64,000 nucleotides of DNA from an uncultured Shimia sp. (GCA_937897325.1 CALCOY010000070.1:30669-94668), one strand, 5' to 3'; shown: positions 19,047 through 29,139, counted from the first letter of the stretch. A program made the numbers and translations. Notes: generated by a model not told the origin, from the sequence alone.

Positions 19047-21434
19047 CTACCTGTCGTCCTTCGAAGGCACGTCTTCGGCCATCTGCTCTTGTGCTGCCTG
19101 CGAGGCCGCCGCAGCGATTGCGGCCTTGTCTTCTTCGGTCAGCTCGTCCTTGCTGTCGAGACCGGGGATGGCAACGCGCACCTCACGGCGGGCAAAATCG
19201 ATGCCCGCCTCACCAAAGGCCGCACTGACCCGGTTGAAGACTTCCTTGCGGATCATGAATTGCTTGCCCGGTTTGGCCATGAACTTGCCCCGGATCACCA
19301 TCCCCACATCGTCGATCTCAAGCACACCTTGCGACTTGAACGGCTGGAGGAAGTCCTGCCCCAGATCCGGATGCTCCAGCATTTCGGCGCCGATCTTCTT
19401 GAAGATCTTCTTCACCTTGTTGGGGTCGGTGTCGAAGGGCACGGTAAAGCGCAACTTCATGATTACCCAATCCCGCGAGAAGTTGGTGATCTTGGGGATC
19501 TCTCCGTATGGGATTGTGTGAACCGGGCCCTTGTGATGACGCAACTGCAACGATCGCAGGGATATCTTCTCGACCGTGCCCATTGTCCCGTCGATCTCAA
19601 CATACTCGCCGCTGCGAAAGGCGTCATCGACCAGAAAGAAGATGCCGGACACAACATCCGTCACCAGTTTCTGCGCGCCAAAGCCGATGGCCAGGCCCAC
19701 GATCCCGGCCCCGGCAAGAAGCGGGGTCGTATCGATACCCACATTGCCAAGCGCCAGAAGCACGAAGACGACGATGATCGCCACGCGCGTCACAAACAGG
19801 ATCAAGGGCAGCACCGTCGACAGACGAGATCCACCTGCTCCGCCGCCGTCCCCACCAAAGTCAGCATTGTCGGGATCGTAGCCTGATGCAGTGATTTCGG
19901 CGGCCAGCTTCCGGTTGATGTAAAGCGAGGTGATCTCGTAGATGAGATACCCCACCGCCAGGATCATCATAAACTCGATCAGCCGCCCCGCGAGTTGAAC
20001 CCCGACACCCGCCGCAGCGAGGTTTGACAGATCGATCTGCCAGATTCGTGCAATGGCCAGCACCACCAGAACAAATACAATGACACGCCCGATGCGCACA
20101 TAACTGCTGCGAAGCGAGGTGTAAGCCCGCTCGGCCAGGGGCCCCTCACCGGCCATTGGGGGCATCAGGTGACGGACCAACCCTCGGATGACCGTGTCCA
20201 TCACCGGTGCGAAAGAGATCAGGATGATCATCCAGATATGCGGATACTTTTGAAGCAGATCGAACCGTCCGTACCCCGCCAGGATCTCGACGATCCACCA
20301 GGTCAGTACCGTTGCAAGGATCACAAACCACGGATAAGCCCGAGACGCCCATGCCTGCCCCTCGGATACATCAGACCCCGGCCCCCGCATCATCATCGTC
20401 ATCCCAGGCCGGTACCGCCAGACTGCCCAGATCACATAAAGATGCACAGCGAGGTTGAGCCAGAACCCCAGACGAGAACTGCCGAAAGTCTCGCCCGTCA
20501 TGACCAGAAAACCCGGCGCCCAGAACGTCAGCCCCAAAAGAAGTGCGAGACCTATCTGATGAAGATAAAGCCCCCGCGCTGTTTGCTCATCCACCGTAAC
20601 GATCCGGAATGCAGGCCGTCGTGGGGCAAGGAAGAAGCGTCCGATGGCCGCCGCAATCCGCGGCAGAACCACCAGATTTCCCCAGATCGGCTCCATGTAG
20701 CGCACGATAACATCGGCCTGTGCATGGGATTCCAACATAGCCTGACCAATCAACCGGCCTGCGAGGTTTCCAATGACACCAGCGGCCAGAAAGAAGATGA
20801 AAACCGCCACGAAATCTGCGGTCAGACGCTTGCTAAGAAAGCTCAGCGTCTGGCGCAGATTCGGGTTCGTCTGATCCATATCGATGCGGGTGACCCAGTC
20901 GCGGATCATGCGCCGGAACACCAGTTCAACCGCAAGCGCGCCACTCAGAGCGATTGACATCGTGATGATCATGAAAGGCAATCCGCCCGGACCCAACTGC
21001 GCGAGAAATACGCCGAAGGCCCGCTCAATCGTATTGCCAAGCTGGGGCAATCTTCGGACTGCCTCACTCACCGAATTGACGACACCCACGGTGGCCAGGT
21101 TGAACAGTTCTGAAAGGCCTCCCGCACCTTCCGCAGCCTCGCCTTCCTGCTCTGCAGCCACAGCATCAAGCCGGTCGAGCAAAAGCTGACGCACTTCGGC
21201 ATCCGACAGGGTTGACAACAGTTCGCGTGCACCCTCCCGGGTCAGAACATCCGGTAGCTCAACCGCCGCATCCTCCTCCGCCACTGCTTCCGTCCCTTGC
21301 AACAACGTCTGGGCATCAAGATCAGCGACAAAAAGAAGGCTGCTTGCCACCAAAATGAAAGCGGAAAGAAGGATGCGCAAGCTTTGTCTCCGGATATCTG
21401 GACCGCTGAGGAAAGAGTTTGTAAGCCGTGACAC
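19047..21434 (-). CDS. large mechanosensitive ion channel (MscS family)
   Basis: 795 residues. A signal-like N-terminus (LRILLSAFILVASSLLFVAD) is followed by an acidic periplasmic stretch, then about ten membrane helices. The pore-forming MscS domain begins near residue 540: LLAGAGIVGLAIGFGAQKLV is TM3 with its Ala/Gly packing, and VSGIFFLVDDAFRSGEYVEI starts the beta domain. The size places it among the MscK/YbdG-like larger members. Family role: an osmotic-shock release valve in the inner membrane. The C-terminus is acidic and Ala-rich. It is convergent with the RND operon and divergent from nothing nearby. Confidence 0.92.
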   Translation of the reverse strand: MSRLTNSFLSGPDIRRQSLRILLSAFILVASSLLFVADLDAQTLLQGTEAVAEEDAAVELPDVLTREGARELLSTLSDAEVRQLLLDRLDAVAAEQEGEAAEGAGGLSELFNLATVGVVNSVSEAVRRLPQLGNTIERAFGVFLAQLGPGGLPFMIITMSIALSGALAVELVFRRMIRDWVTRIDMDQTNPNLRQTLSFLSKRLTADFVAVFIFFLAAGVIGNLAGRLIGQAMLESHAQADVIVRYMEPIWGNLVVLPRIAAAIGRFFLAPRRPAFRIVTVDEQTARGLYLHQIGLALLLGLTFWAPGFLVMTGETFGSSRLGFWLNLAVHLYVIWAVWRYRPGMTMMMRGPGSDVSEGQAWASRAYPWFVILATVLTWWIVEILAGYGRFDLLQKYPHIWMIILISFAPVMDTVIRGLVRHLMPPMAGEGPLAERAYTSLRSSYVRIGRVIVFVLVVLAIARIWQIDLSNLAAAGVGVQLAGRLIEFMMILAVGYLIYEITSLYINRKLAAEITASGYDPDNADFGGDGGGAGGSRLSTVLPLILFVTRVAIIVVFVLLALGNVGIDTTPLLAGAGIVGLAIGFGAQKLVTDVVSGIFFLVDDAFRSGEYVEIDGTMGTVEKISLRSLQLRHHKGPVHTIPYGEIPKITNFSRDWVIMKLRFTVPFDTDPNKVKKIFKKIGAEMLEHPDLGQDFLQPFKSQGVLEIDDVGMVIRGKFMAKPGKQFMIRKEVFNRVSAAFGEAGIDFARREVRVAIPGLDSKDELTEEDKAAIAAAASQAAQEQMAEDVPSKDDR

Positions 21435-21521
21435 GCCTTGTCATCCTTTTCAATCAAAGGGTTGGCGCCCTTGCCGCAAGCGCTCAAAAAGTGTTGCCGC
21501 CACGCAAGCGCAGATCCGGAT

Positions 21522-22727
21522 CTACAATCCGACGAAAAATCGAATGACAAACGCATTGGCCAGATCCACAAAAAAGGCCGAGACCAAGGGCAGTACGATG
21601 AAGGCCAGAGGGGCAGCGCCATAGCGCTTTGTCACCGAAGACATGTTTGCAATCGCTGTAGGAGTAGCCCCAAGGGCGAAGCCTGCAAAACCAGCACTCA
21701 GGACCGCTGCAGTGTAGTTGCGCCCGACCAGGCGAAACACCACGAAAGCGATGAAACAGACGGTCATAACGACCTGCATCGCCAATACAGTCAGTATTGG
21801 CCCACCCAGATCTGACAGCGTCCAAAGCTGCATGCTCATCAACGACATCGCAAGAAAGATCGACAGGCTGTAGTCGGAAATCGTCGCCAGCGCCCGACTG
21901 CCCGAGGGCCAAGTGATGTACGGAAAGATGTAGGGGAACGTGTTCGACATCACGATCCCAACCAGCAGACAAGGTACGAATAACGGCAGTTGGACGCCCA
22001 TTTCCATGACGATCTGATGCGCAATAAATCCAAAAAATATTGCAACATGGGCCGCAAGTGTCGCGCGCATCAGGCTGATATGATTGACCACATCCGCAGG
22101 CTCGCCATGTTCTTCGAATTCAAGGCCGACAATAGGCGGCGCGTCACGCGGTCCTTCAAGCTTGTTGCGGTCAATCAGACGCTTTGCAATCGGTCCGCCG
22201 ATCACCGCTGCAAGAACCAGACCCAGCGTCGCGGCTGCGATCCCAACCTCATCAGCAGCCGCAAAGCCGGTCACTTCCTCGATCTGCGGCCCCCAGGCGA
22301 TAGCCGTTCCGTGCCCGCCAATCAACGCGGCTGAACCCAAAAGAACCGCAATCGGCAAGGGCAAATCGAAAAGCAACGCGCCAAGCAGTCCGACGAGGTT
22401 CTGAAGCAGCATGAAACCCAGCGTCAGAACCAGGAGCATCAGCAAGAGCCGTCCGCCCTTAAAAAGGTCTGTGATCCGCGCATTCAGGCCAATCGTCGAA
22501 AAGAACAGGACCAGAAGGTAGTCGCGCACCGACAGATCAAAAACAATCTGCTGGCCGGTCAACTGGAAAAAACCCCAGGTCATCAGCGCCACTGCGATGC
22601 CACCCGACACAGGTTCGGGGATGTTGTAGTCGCGCAGAAAAGCCACGCTGCGTGTTAGAAAGGCCCCTAGGAAGAACACAATCATTCCAAGGGTGACGGC
22701 CACGAAGGCCGGAACAATGATTTCCAC
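21522..22727 (-). CDS. gltS: sodium/glutamate symporter (GltS family)
   Basis: 401 residues with about ten hydrophobic segments and the repeated GltS architecture. Diagnostic pieces include NIPEPVSGGIAVALMTWGFF near residue 40, GSAALIGGHGTAIAWGPQIE near residue 135 (the hairpin loop with the GG-G-T-A pattern), and SAGFAGFALGATPTAIANMS in the second half. Family role: Na+-coupled glutamate uptake across the inner membrane. The gene stands alone on its strand, 87 bases downstream of no gene and upstream of the MscS gene start. Substrate specificity beyond glutamate cannot be read from sequence. Confidence 0.93.
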   Translation of the reverse strand: MEIIVPAFVAVTLGMIVFFLGAFLTRSVAFLRDYNIPEPVSGGIAVALMTWGFFQLTGQQIVFDLSVRDYLLVLFFSTIGLNARITDLFKGGRLLLMLLVLTLGFMLLQNLVGLLGALLFDLPLPIAVLLGSAALIGGHGTAIAWGPQIEEVTGFAAADEVGIAAATLGLVLAAVIGGPIAKRLIDRNKLEGPRDAPPIVGLEFEEHGEPADVVNHISLMRATLAAHVAIFFGFIAHQIVMEMGVQLPLFVPCLLVGIVMSNTFPYIFPYITWPSGSRALATISDYSLSIFLAMSLMSMQLWTLSDLGGPILTVLAMQVVMTVCFIAFVVFRLVGRNYTAAVLSAGFAGFALGATPTAIANMSSVTKRYGAAPLAFIVLPLVSAFFVDLANAFVIRFFVGL

Positions 22728-22881
22728 AAAGAAGTCCTGCGCGCTGTCCCAAGGGCCGACGTATAGATTCCGGCTGCACAGTCAACATGAATGGACAACT
22801 TTTGCTGCCAATGCAAATACCCGGCTTGGCCGCCCGCCCTATCCTGGGCTATCCGAGGTCTCAACCTGACCGGAGGCGCGC

Positions 22882-23409
22882 GTGGAAAGGACAGAAACGT
22901 CACTAATTGTTCGCGCGGCCCAACCGGTTGACGGGCCGCGCATGGCCGAAATTGACGCGGCTGGCCTCGCCACCGGTCACGCAACCTTCCGGCAAGATCC
23001 ATATGATTGGGAAACCTGGCAAGCCGCCTTTGCGGACGGGCTGCGACTTGTTGCGGAAAGACAGGGGGAGGTTCTGGGCTGGGCGGGCATCTCAACCACT
23101 TCGACCCGCGAGGTCTATCGGGGCGTGGGTGAGGTCAGCGTTTATGTCGCGACCGAGGCGCGCGGCTTAGGTATAGGTGACGCCCTGCTCAGCGCGCTGA
23201 TCCAGGATTCAGAGGAACGAGGATTCTGGACGCTGATCGCCCAGATCTTTCCCGAAAACGCGGCCAGTGTGGCACTGCATCAGCGCCATGGATTTAACGT
23301 GCTCGCCTGCCGCAAAGGTCTTGGGCGCATGGGCTACGGCCCGCGCGAAGGTCAATGGCGCGATGTTCTATTCCTCGAACGCCGCAGCACCTTCACGGGG
23401 CAGGATTGA
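22882..23409 (+). CDS. phosphinothricin N-acetyltransferase-like GNAT protein
   Basis: 175 residues from a GTG preceded by CGGAGG. The pattern IVRAAQPVDGPRMAEIDAAG, DYDWETW-like HATFRQDPYDWETWQAAFAD, VSVYVATEARGLGIGDALLS (acetyl-CoA loop RGLGIG) and NAASVALHQRHGFNVL matches the Pat/Bar group. These enzymes acetylate phosphinothricin or, in most bacteria, methionine sulfoximine or related amino acids. Physiological substrate is uncertain. It is convergent with the cupin gene, the two ends touching without overlap. Confidence 0.87.
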   Translation: MERTETSLIVRAAQPVDGPRMAEIDAAGLATGHATFRQDPYDWETWQAAFADGLRLVAERQGEVLGWAGISTTSTREVYRGVGEVSVYVATEARGLGIGDALLSALIQDSEERGFWTLIAQIFPENAASVALHQRHGFNVLACRKGLGRMGYGPREGQWRDVLFLERRSTFTGQD

Positions 23410-24363
23410 TCAACCCCTCCAGGTCGGCCCCGCTGGGTCCTTCGTCGCCGTGATCCGATAAAGGCTCGCCTCTCCGGTCATCGAAGGGCTTAGCGCGTGC
23501 GCCTCACCGGGAAGCATCAGCGCCGTATCCCCGGGGTTTAGAACCCGCGTGCCATCTTCGGTGCGCAGCCGCCAATAACCGCGCATCGGCATCAGGACTA
23601 CATGTTTGTCCTGGGCACGCATCTCGTCGGCTTCCGATCCGCGCGTCAAAAAGTCCACCGCAAACCCCGGCCGATCCTTCAAAAGCGCATCCGGCCCAAT
23701 TACTTTCGCCGGTGCCTTCCCCGCCAGCGCCATCAGATCCCAGTAGCGCGCAACGTGATGTGGTACGACCTCGCCCGCAGTCACCTCCGGATAATCGGCA
23801 AGTTCCGCGTCGCCCAGGACAGGCATCGGCGTCACGTCTCCGGGCAAAGTCTCTCCCCGCTTGGTGTCGTAAAGCCGCCCATTGTCGCCCAGAACCAGAC
23901 CATGCCCCGCCGCGTCCTCGATCACCTGTGGCGCCCAGATCACTCCACCCCCGGCATCGTCGCCCCCAAGGATCGCCATGATCATCCCGTAATCGGTCCC
24001 GATATTCTCGAACCCGCGGAAGATACCCGTGGGGATGTTGAAAATGTCGCCCTCCTCCAAAACAACCTCACCCGCATCGCCCCAACGCCCCCAGAAAAAG
24101 CGCCAGCGCCCCTTGAGGACAAAGAACACCTCGGCCGTGCGATGGCTGTGCAGCGAATTCCGGCATTTCGGGGGTTGTCCCGCCGCACCGATGTTGAAAC
24201 CCGGCCTTTCGCGAATATGCACATGCTGATCGGGGCTTTCACTGACCCCTCCCCCGATGATCGTGAAATTCTCTTTCTGGTCACTGCCCGGCGTGTGGGC
24301 GTCGATGAAGGCCGTCTTGCAGGGGATCAGATCACCGTAGCGCACGATGCGGTCGTCTCTCAT
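23410..24363 (-). CDS. bicupin protein in the HpsN-like operon
   Basis: 317 residues from ATG at 24363, whose start overlaps the lacI stop (ATGA). Two cupin domains are visible. The first has CRNSLHSHRTAEVFFVLKGR, the H-x-H...E pattern of a metal site, followed by GDIFNIPTGIFRGFENIG. The second has DKHVVLMPMRGYWRLRTEDG and NPGDTALMLPGEAHALSP and keeps fewer metal ligands. The layout resembles gentisate dioxygenase-like bicupins, but I cannot assign a reaction. It is the third gene of an operon with a HisD-like dehydrogenase and a LacI regulator and presumably acts on the same compound. Confidence 0.85.
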   Translation of the reverse strand: MRDDRIVRYGDLIPCKTAFIDAHTPGSDQKENFTIIGGGVSESPDQHVHIRERPGFNIGAAGQPPKCRNSLHSHRTAEVFFVLKGRWRFFWGRWGDAGEVVLEEGDIFNIPTGIFRGFENIGTDYGMIMAILGGDDAGGGVIWAPQVIEDAAGHGLVLGDNGRLYDTKRGETLPGDVTPMPVLGDAELADYPEVTAGEVVPHHVARYWDLMALAGKAPAKVIGPDALLKDRPGFAVDFLTRGSEADEMRAQDKHVVLMPMRGYWRLRTEDGTRVLNPGDTALMLPGEAHALSPSMTGEASLYRITATKDPAGPTWRG

Positions 24364-25409
24364 GGGATGTCTCTCTTGTTGGATTGCGGCCATCCGGCGG
24401 GCACCCGGGCCGATTTTCGCAAGATGAGCGGGGCCGCCACCCGCACGGCATAGGGCGCGGCACCAGGATCCTCGATCTGATCCAACAGTGCGGCCACCGT
24501 CGCCTCGACCATCCGGTTGGCACGCTGGCGCAATGTCGTCAGTTGATAGGCCAGCCATGCCGCCCCCGGCACATCGTCAAAACCGACGACGGACACTTCA
24601 CCCGGCACATCAAGACCGAGTTCGAAGCGCAATATGTCCATCACGATAAGCGCCATGTGATCATTGGCCACGAAAACCGCATCCGGGCGTTGATCCTCAG
24701 GCTTATTAAACAGTGTGAAAGCTGCAACCTTGGTCGCCGCGTTGTCATAGCCGCCTACTGCCCGCGCAAAAAGATCGCGGTCCGCCTCTGCAAGCCCCGC
24801 GCAAAAGCCAGCCTCCCGATCCCGCTGGGTCGATGCCCCTTCCCAACCCGCGATATAGCTGATGCGCGTGTGGCCTCCTGCCGCAAGGAACCGCGCAACC
24901 TCTCGTCCGCCCGCCCGATTGTCTGAGGTGACGGAGGATACCGTCTTATCATCCTGATGGCGGTTGAAAAGAACCACGGGCACGCCCACCGCCCGGCAGC
25001 GCGCCGCCACGTCTGACGAGAGAGAGACCGATGCCAGAATGATTCCCTCGACCTGATAGTCAAGGATCTGCTGCAAGACGCCATCGACATCTTCGCGCGT
25101 GTTCGAGGCCATAAACACCAGCACGTGATAGCCCTGCGCCTGCAAGGCCTCCGACAGTTTTTCTAACGCCGTCGGGTAAAACTGATTGTCAAGATAGGCC
25201 ATCATAACGCCGATTATCCGTGTCTTGCCCGAGACCATCGCCCGCGCCAGCACGTTGGGTCGGTAACCCAGTTCAGCTGCGGCCTTGCGCACCCTCGCTT
25301 CGGTTGCCTTGGCCACCGGGGCGCCGGGAGTGAAAACACGGCTGACCGCCGACTGACTAACCCCCGCAAGGGCCGCGACATGAGTCGAGGTGACCTTCCT
25401 ATCAATCAC
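24360..25409 (-). CDS. LacI family transcriptional regulator
   Basis: 349 residues from GTG at 25409, overlapping the dehydrogenase stop (GTGA). The N-terminal helix-turn-helix and hinge are [20 protein letters not shown] and [20 protein letters not shown]. The periplasmic-binding-protein-like domain follows ([60 protein letters not shown]). It sits inside the operon it probably controls; a perfect palindrome with the central CG typical of LacI operators lies just upstream of the first gene. Effector unknown, probably the substrate or product of the dehydrogenase. Confidence 0.93.
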   Translation of the reverse strand: MIDRKVTSTHVAALAGVSQSAVSRVFTPGAPVAKATEARVRKAAAELGYRPNVLARAMVSGKTRIIGVMMAYLDNQFYPTALEKLSEALQAQGYHVLVFMASNTREDVDGVLQQILDYQVEGIILASVSLSSDVAARCRAVGVPVVLFNRHQDDKTVSSVTSDNRAGGREVARFLAAGGHTRISYIAGWEGASTQRDREAGFCAGLAEADRDLFARAVGGYDNAATKVAAFTLFNKPEDQRPDAVFVANDHMALIVMDILRFELGLDVPGEVSVVGFDDVPGAAWLAYQLTTLRQRANRMVEATVAALLDQIEDPGAAPYAVRVAAPLILRKSARVPAGWPQSNKRDIP

Positions 25410-26734
25410 TCGGCTGCGTCCCGATAGGGTGCCCCTTCCCCATAGGGCACGTTCACCCCGCCATAGCGACGCACGCGGATATTGCACTGTTCTGCATGTC
25501 CAACAAAGCCCTCGAGCATGCAGAGGCGTGATCCGTATTCGCCCATAAGAGTCGCCGCTTCATCCGTCAGAACCTTCTGATAGGAATGCGTCTTGAGATA
25601 TTTGCCAACCCAAAGCCCGCCCGTGTAGCGCCCGGATTTCTTTGTTGGCAGTGTGTGGTTCGTCCCGATCACCTTGTCGCCGTTGGCAACATTGGTCCGC
25701 GGCCCGAGGAACAGCGCACCGTAGCAGGTCATGTTCTCCAGATACCAATCATCTCGATCCGTCATCACCTGCACATGTTCCGAGGCGATGTCATCAGCCA
25801 CCGCCAGCATCTCGTCATGGTCTTCGCAAAGGATGACCTCGCCGTAGTCCTCCCAGCTTTTGGCCGCCGTATCGGCCGTTGGCAGGATCTTCAGGATACG
25901 CGCGATCTCGGCCAGCGTATCGTCGGCCAGTCTGCGCGAGTTCGTCAGCAAAACGGCGGGGGAGTTGTAGCCGTGCTCGGCCTGCCCCAGCAGATCCGTT
26001 GCGCACATCTCGCCATCCACAGTGTCATCGGCGATCACCATCGTTTCGGTCGGTCCGGCGAACAGGTCGATCCCCACCCGTCCGAAAAGCTGCCGTTTGG
26101 CTTCTGCCACAAAGGCATTGCCCGGCCCAACCAGCAGATGCACCGGATCAATCGTCTCGGTCCCAAGCGCCATGGCCCCCACTGCCTGAATGCCGCCCAG
26201 CACATGTATCTCGTGGGCTCCGCCCATCTGCATGGCGGCGATTACACCCGGGTTCGGTTCCCCCTTGAAAGGTGGCGTGCAGGCGATGATGCGCGGTACA
26301 CCTGCCACGCGTGCCGTCGCGACTGACATATGGGCCGAGGCTACCATTGGGAATTTACCGCCCGGCACGTAGCAGCCCACCGATTGGACGGGGATATTCT
26401 TATGGCCGAGGATCACACCGGGCATCGTCTCGATTTCAATGTCCCGCATACTGTCGCGCTGCGCCTGCGCAAAAGCGCTGACCTGATCATGCGCAAAGCG
26501 GATATCGGCCATTTCGCGATCAGAGACTTTTGATACGATCGCTTCAATCTCATTGTCTGACAAACGAAAGCTGCGCGGAGTGTAGCTGTCGAATTTTTCG
26601 GACAGCTCTCGCACCGCCGCATCGCCACGCGCTTCTATGTCCTTGAGGGTTGTCTCGACAATATCGCGGATCTTGGCATCTTCGTCCGCTCGCTCCGCTT
26701 CAACCCTGCCACGTTTGAGATATGTGATAGCCAT
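25406..26734 (-). CDS. HisD-like dehydrogenase, sulfopropanediol dehydrogenase (HpsN) group
   Basis: 442 residues from ATG at 26734 ([20 protein letters not shown]), the start seen in HpsN-type proteins; a longer frame upstream would run through the operator. Catalytic and zinc residues of the histidinol dehydrogenase superfamily are all visible: [22 protein letters not shown] (Gln and His ligands), SEHVQVMT (Glu-His pair), [10 protein letters not shown] and EGFVGHAEQ (His ligand). HpsN oxidises (R)-2,3-dihydroxypropane-1-sulfonate to sulfolactate. The match is to the family; the true substrate is open because no other hps gene is nearby and a bicupin is present instead. A biosynthetic HisD is less likely given the sequence and the lack of his genes. 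Confidence 0.85.
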   Translation of the reverse strand: MAITYLKRGRVEAERADEDAKIRDIVETTLKDIEARGDAAVRELSEKFDSYTPRSFRLSDNEIEAIVSKVSDREMADIRFAHDQVSAFAQAQRDSMRDIEIETMPGVILGHKNIPVQSVGCYVPGGKFPMVASAHMSVATARVAGVPRIIACTPPFKGEPNPGVIAAMQMGGAHEIHVLGGIQAVGAMALGTETIDPVHLLVGPGNAFVAEAKRQLFGRVGIDLFAGPTETMVIADDTVDGEMCATDLLGQAEHGYNSPAVLLTNSRRLADDTLAEIARILKILPTADTAAKSWEDYGEVILCEDHDEMLAVADDIASEHVQVMTDRDDWYLENMTCYGALFLGPRTNVANGDKVIGTNHTLPTKKSGRYTGGLWVGKYLKTHSYQKVLTDEAATLMGEYGSRLCMLEGFVGHAEQCNIRVRRYGGVNVPYGEGAPYRDAAE

Positions 26735-26754
26735 CGCCTCGGCTCCCAGGCCAT

Positions 26755-26768
26755 TGCATACGTATGCA
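26755..26768. promoter_or_regulatory. candidate LacI-family operator
   Basis: TGCATACGTATGCA is a perfect 14-bp palindrome centred on CG, the form typical of LacI-family operators. It ends 21 bases before the start of the HpsN-like gene. A loose promoter (TTGCAT, 17 bases, TATCCG) can be drawn just upstream on the minus strand, which would place the operator over the transcription start. Confidence 0.7.
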
Positions 26769-27116
26769 TCCACGGATAAGAAGCGCATGGCGCCAATGCA
26801 AGGCAAAATACCCAGCGATCTCCCGGCACTCACTTTTCGTTTGAAAGAGCGGCCGTGTGCTGCGTTAACGCGGGTTTTTGCCGATATCGCACCGACGCAA
26901 TGCCGACATCATACCAACGTGTAACTGATAGCGAAACGTCTTGTTTCAATTGGTTAAGAGGTCGCCTCGCATGGTCCGCGGCAAGACATCGACCACCTTC
27001 AGCGGGCACGCTGCGGCGGGATCCCGCCAGCTTTCGTCAAATTGTCGAAGACAGGGCCCATTCCTGCCCTTTTTCGGATTTAGCTAAAACGCATAACAAG
27101 TTCGAAAGATGCCGCC
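26769..27116. other. intergenic stretch, probable divergent promoters
   Basis: About 350 bases between the LacI-type operator and a 58-codon ORF. I find no recognisable gene, RNA or long repeat. It should hold the promoter of the minus-strand HpsN-like operon at its left end and one for the small plus-strand ORF at its right end. Confidence 0.5.
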
Positions 27117-27293
27117 ATGATGCACTATCGCAAACCTGTGACCAACCGCCACGCCCGGCTGTTCGAACTGCTGCGCCAGGAAAGTCAGGCCGATTTCACA
27201 ACAGAACGGCTGACCGAAAAGCGCGCGCCCAAGCAGGTCGCCATTGACAACTTCAAGGTTGTCGCGATGACGTCTTTCCAGCGTAAGTCCTGA
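27117..27293 (+). CDS. conserved-looking 58-residue protein of unknown function
   Basis: ATG at 27117 (or the adjacent ATG at 27120) opens a 58-codon frame beginning MMHYRKPVTNRHARLFELLR. The peptide is basic and charged with a predicted helix in the first half and ends VVAMTSFQRKS. Codon use (GCC, CTG, CGC) resembles real genes here and the frame has no overlap with others; it ends four bases before the convergent rlmE stop. No strong ribosome site is visible. I do not recognise a family. Confidence 0.5.
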   Translation: MMHYRKPVTNRHARLFELLRQESQADFTTERLTEKRAPKQVAIDNFKVVAMTSFQRKS

Positions 27294-27296
27294 ATT

Positions 27297-27998
27297 TCAG
27301 CCTCTAAAGCCCTGCGCAACAACGAACTTCTCTGAGCTATCGGACCGCGACGACGGCGGTTTGAAATTCGCGACCTTTGTGAATTTCTGTTTCAAGAGCT
27401 TCTGCAGATCGCCCTCGGCGCCTCCCGCCAGAACCTTCGCCACGAATGTCCCGCCCGGATCCAGCACATCGAATGCGAAATAGGCGGCCGCCTCACACAA
27501 AGCGATGATGCGCAGGTGATCCGTTTGCTTGTGTCCGGATGAAGCTGCGGCCATGTCCGACATCACCACGTCGGCACGTCCGTCCAACCAAGCTTTAACC
27601 TGCGCGTCTGCATCATCGGCCATAAAATCCAGTTGATAAAGCTCCGCGCCTGCGATCGGCTCGACCTCTTGCAGGTCTACACCCAGAACACGCCCCACGG
27701 CTTTGCCCTGTTTTTCGCTCAATGCATTCACACGCTTGACCGCCACCTGACACCAACCACCCGGTGCGCAACCCAGATCGACCACCCGCGCACCGGACAT
27801 TAGGAAGCGATATTTATCGTCTAATTCCAGTATCTTGAAGGCCGCTCTTCCCCGGTAGCCCTCCGACTTGGCGCGCTTGACATAGGGATCATTCAACTGC
27901 CGTTGCAGCCAGCGGGTCGAACTGAGCTTGCGCCCTCTTGCTGTCTTCACCTTGACCTTTAGATCGCGTTGTCCGCGTCCAGAACTGTTTTTGGTCAT
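27297..27998 (-). CDS. rlmE: 23S rRNA 2'-O-ribose methyltransferase RlmE (FtsJ/RrmJ)
   Basis: 233 residues from ATG at 27998 ([15 protein letters not shown]); the longer upstream frame overlaps the ppx gene. It methylates U2552 of 23S rRNA in the A-loop. Visible motifs: [20 protein letters not shown] and [20 protein letters not shown], typical of RlmE, then the SAM site [17 protein letters not shown] and [20 protein letters not shown] containing the catalytic Asp. The basic N-terminal tail is usual for the family. It follows ppx/gppA by 28 bases, a common alphaproteobacterial pair. Confidence 0.95.
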   Translation of the reverse strand: MTKNSSGRGQRDLKVKVKTARGRKLSSTRWLQRQLNDPYVKRAKSEGYRGRAAFKILELDDKYRFLMSGARVVDLGCAPGGWCQVAVKRVNALSEKQGKAVGRVLGVDLQEVEPIAGAELYQLDFMADDADAQVKAWLDGRADVVMSDMAAASSGHKQTDHLRIIALCEAAAYFAFDVLDPGGTFVAKVLAGGAEGDLQKLLKQKFTKVANFKPPSSRSDSSEKFVVAQGFRG

Positions 27999-28026
27999 TA
28001 TGTCCTCATTGGCCCAAGCGCGACAC

Positions 28027-29139
28027 TTAACGCGGGCTCTTGCCCAGCACGCCATCCGCGCTCATCTGCGCGTACAGCAGCCCTTCGCGCAGTCCCCGAT
28101 CCGCCACCGACAGCCGGTCCGTCGGCCAACAGCGCATGAGTGCCTGCAGGATCGCTGCACCAGACATAATCAGCGCGTGCCGCTCATGCCCGATGCGCGG
28201 GTCTGCCCGGCGTCCGCCCGGCCCCATATCCAAATAGCTGCGGATCACCTTGTCGATCTGATCGGAAGACATGCGCAACCCATCCACCTTTGTGCGATCA
28301 TAGCGTTTTAGACCGAGATGGCTCGCCGCAACGGTCGTCACCGTCCCGGATGTGCCTACGATCTGAAACCGGCGTTGCGGGGTCAGATCATGATAGGGCG
28401 TGAAGTCATTCAGGTTTTCCTCAAAAAACCAACTCATTAAGGCAAAGCGAGCCGAGTCATCCTCGACATCATTGAATTGCTCGCGCAGGGTCGCCACACC
28501 AAGGGGCACGCTGATCCAGTCGACGACCTGCGCCTGTGGACGATCCCTCTGACCGGTCTTGAATCCAGCATGCAGCCGCATGATCGCGTGTGGTCGATCA
28601 GTCGGCGGCACACCGCCTATGTCGATCCAGACAAGCTCGGTCGAGCCGCCGCCTATATCGACGACCAGCAGGTTTTCGGTTTTCGGACTTACCAGCGGCG
28701 CGCAGGATATAACTGCAAGCCGCGCCTCTTCTTCGGGCTCTATGATGTCAAGCCGCAGGCCCGTTTCCCGATGAATGCGGGCGATGAATTCCTTTGCGTT
28801 GATCGCCCGCCGACATGCCTCCGTTGCGACCAGCCGCATCCGGCGAACCTTGTGTTTCTTCAGCTTCTGCTGACAGATGCGCAACGCCTGAACTGTTCGC
28901 GCCATAGAAGAACGCGACAGCCTGCCGGACTTCTCAAGGCCCAGCCCAAGCTGAACCGACTTCGAGAAACTGTCGACCACATGAAAACCCGAACCACGCG
29001 GTTCGGCGATCAACATACGACAAGAATTCGTACCAAGGTCCAGCGCCGCATACAGTCCGGCGGGTCGTTTGGCACGCGGCGCGGTGGCCTGAGCCGGTTT
29101 TTCAAGCGCGTCCGCACCGTTGGGACGCTTTGGCGCCAT
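28027..29139 (-). CDS. exopolyphosphatase / guanosine pentaphosphatase family protein
   Basis: 370 residues. The Ppx/GppA signature is complete: [18 protein letters not shown] (phosphate loop 1), [36 protein letters not shown] (loop 2) and [20 protein letters not shown]. The N-terminal 25 residues are a basic, Ala/Pro-rich tail. Family enzymes hydrolyse terminal phosphates of polyphosphate or pppGpp; sequence alone does not choose between them. It is shorter than E. coli Ppx (no C-terminal HD-like domain), as in many alphaproteobacteria. Upstream of rlmE in the same direction. Confidence 0.9.
   Translation of the reverse strand: MAPKRPNGADALEKPAQATAPRAKRPAGLYAALDLGTNSCRMLIAEPRGSGFHVVDSFSKSVQLGLGLEKSGRLSRSSMARTVQALRICQQKLKKHKVRRMRLVATEACRRAINAKEFIARIHRETGLRLDIIEPEEEARLAVISCAPLVSPKTENLLVVDIGGGSTELVWIDIGGVPPTDRPHAIMRLHAGFKTGQRDRPQAQVVDWISVPLGVATLREQFNDVEDDSARFALMSWFFEENLNDFTPYHDLTPQRRFQIVGTSGTVTTVAASHLGLKRYDRTKVDGLRMSSDQIDKVIRSYLDMGPGGRRADPRIGHERHALIMSGAAILQALMRCWPTDRLSVADRGLREGLLYAQMSADGVLGKSPR

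Noticed and set aside
20169..20957. 262-codon plus-strand frame inside the MscS gene
   Set aside because: Rich in Pro, Arg, His and Asp as expected for an antisense frame; the MscS protein on the other strand is clearly real.
23602..24453. 283-codon plus-strand frame antisense to the bicupin
   Set aside because: Composition is that of a shadow frame and it has no motif; the bicupin has clear metal-site motifs and ATGA coupling.
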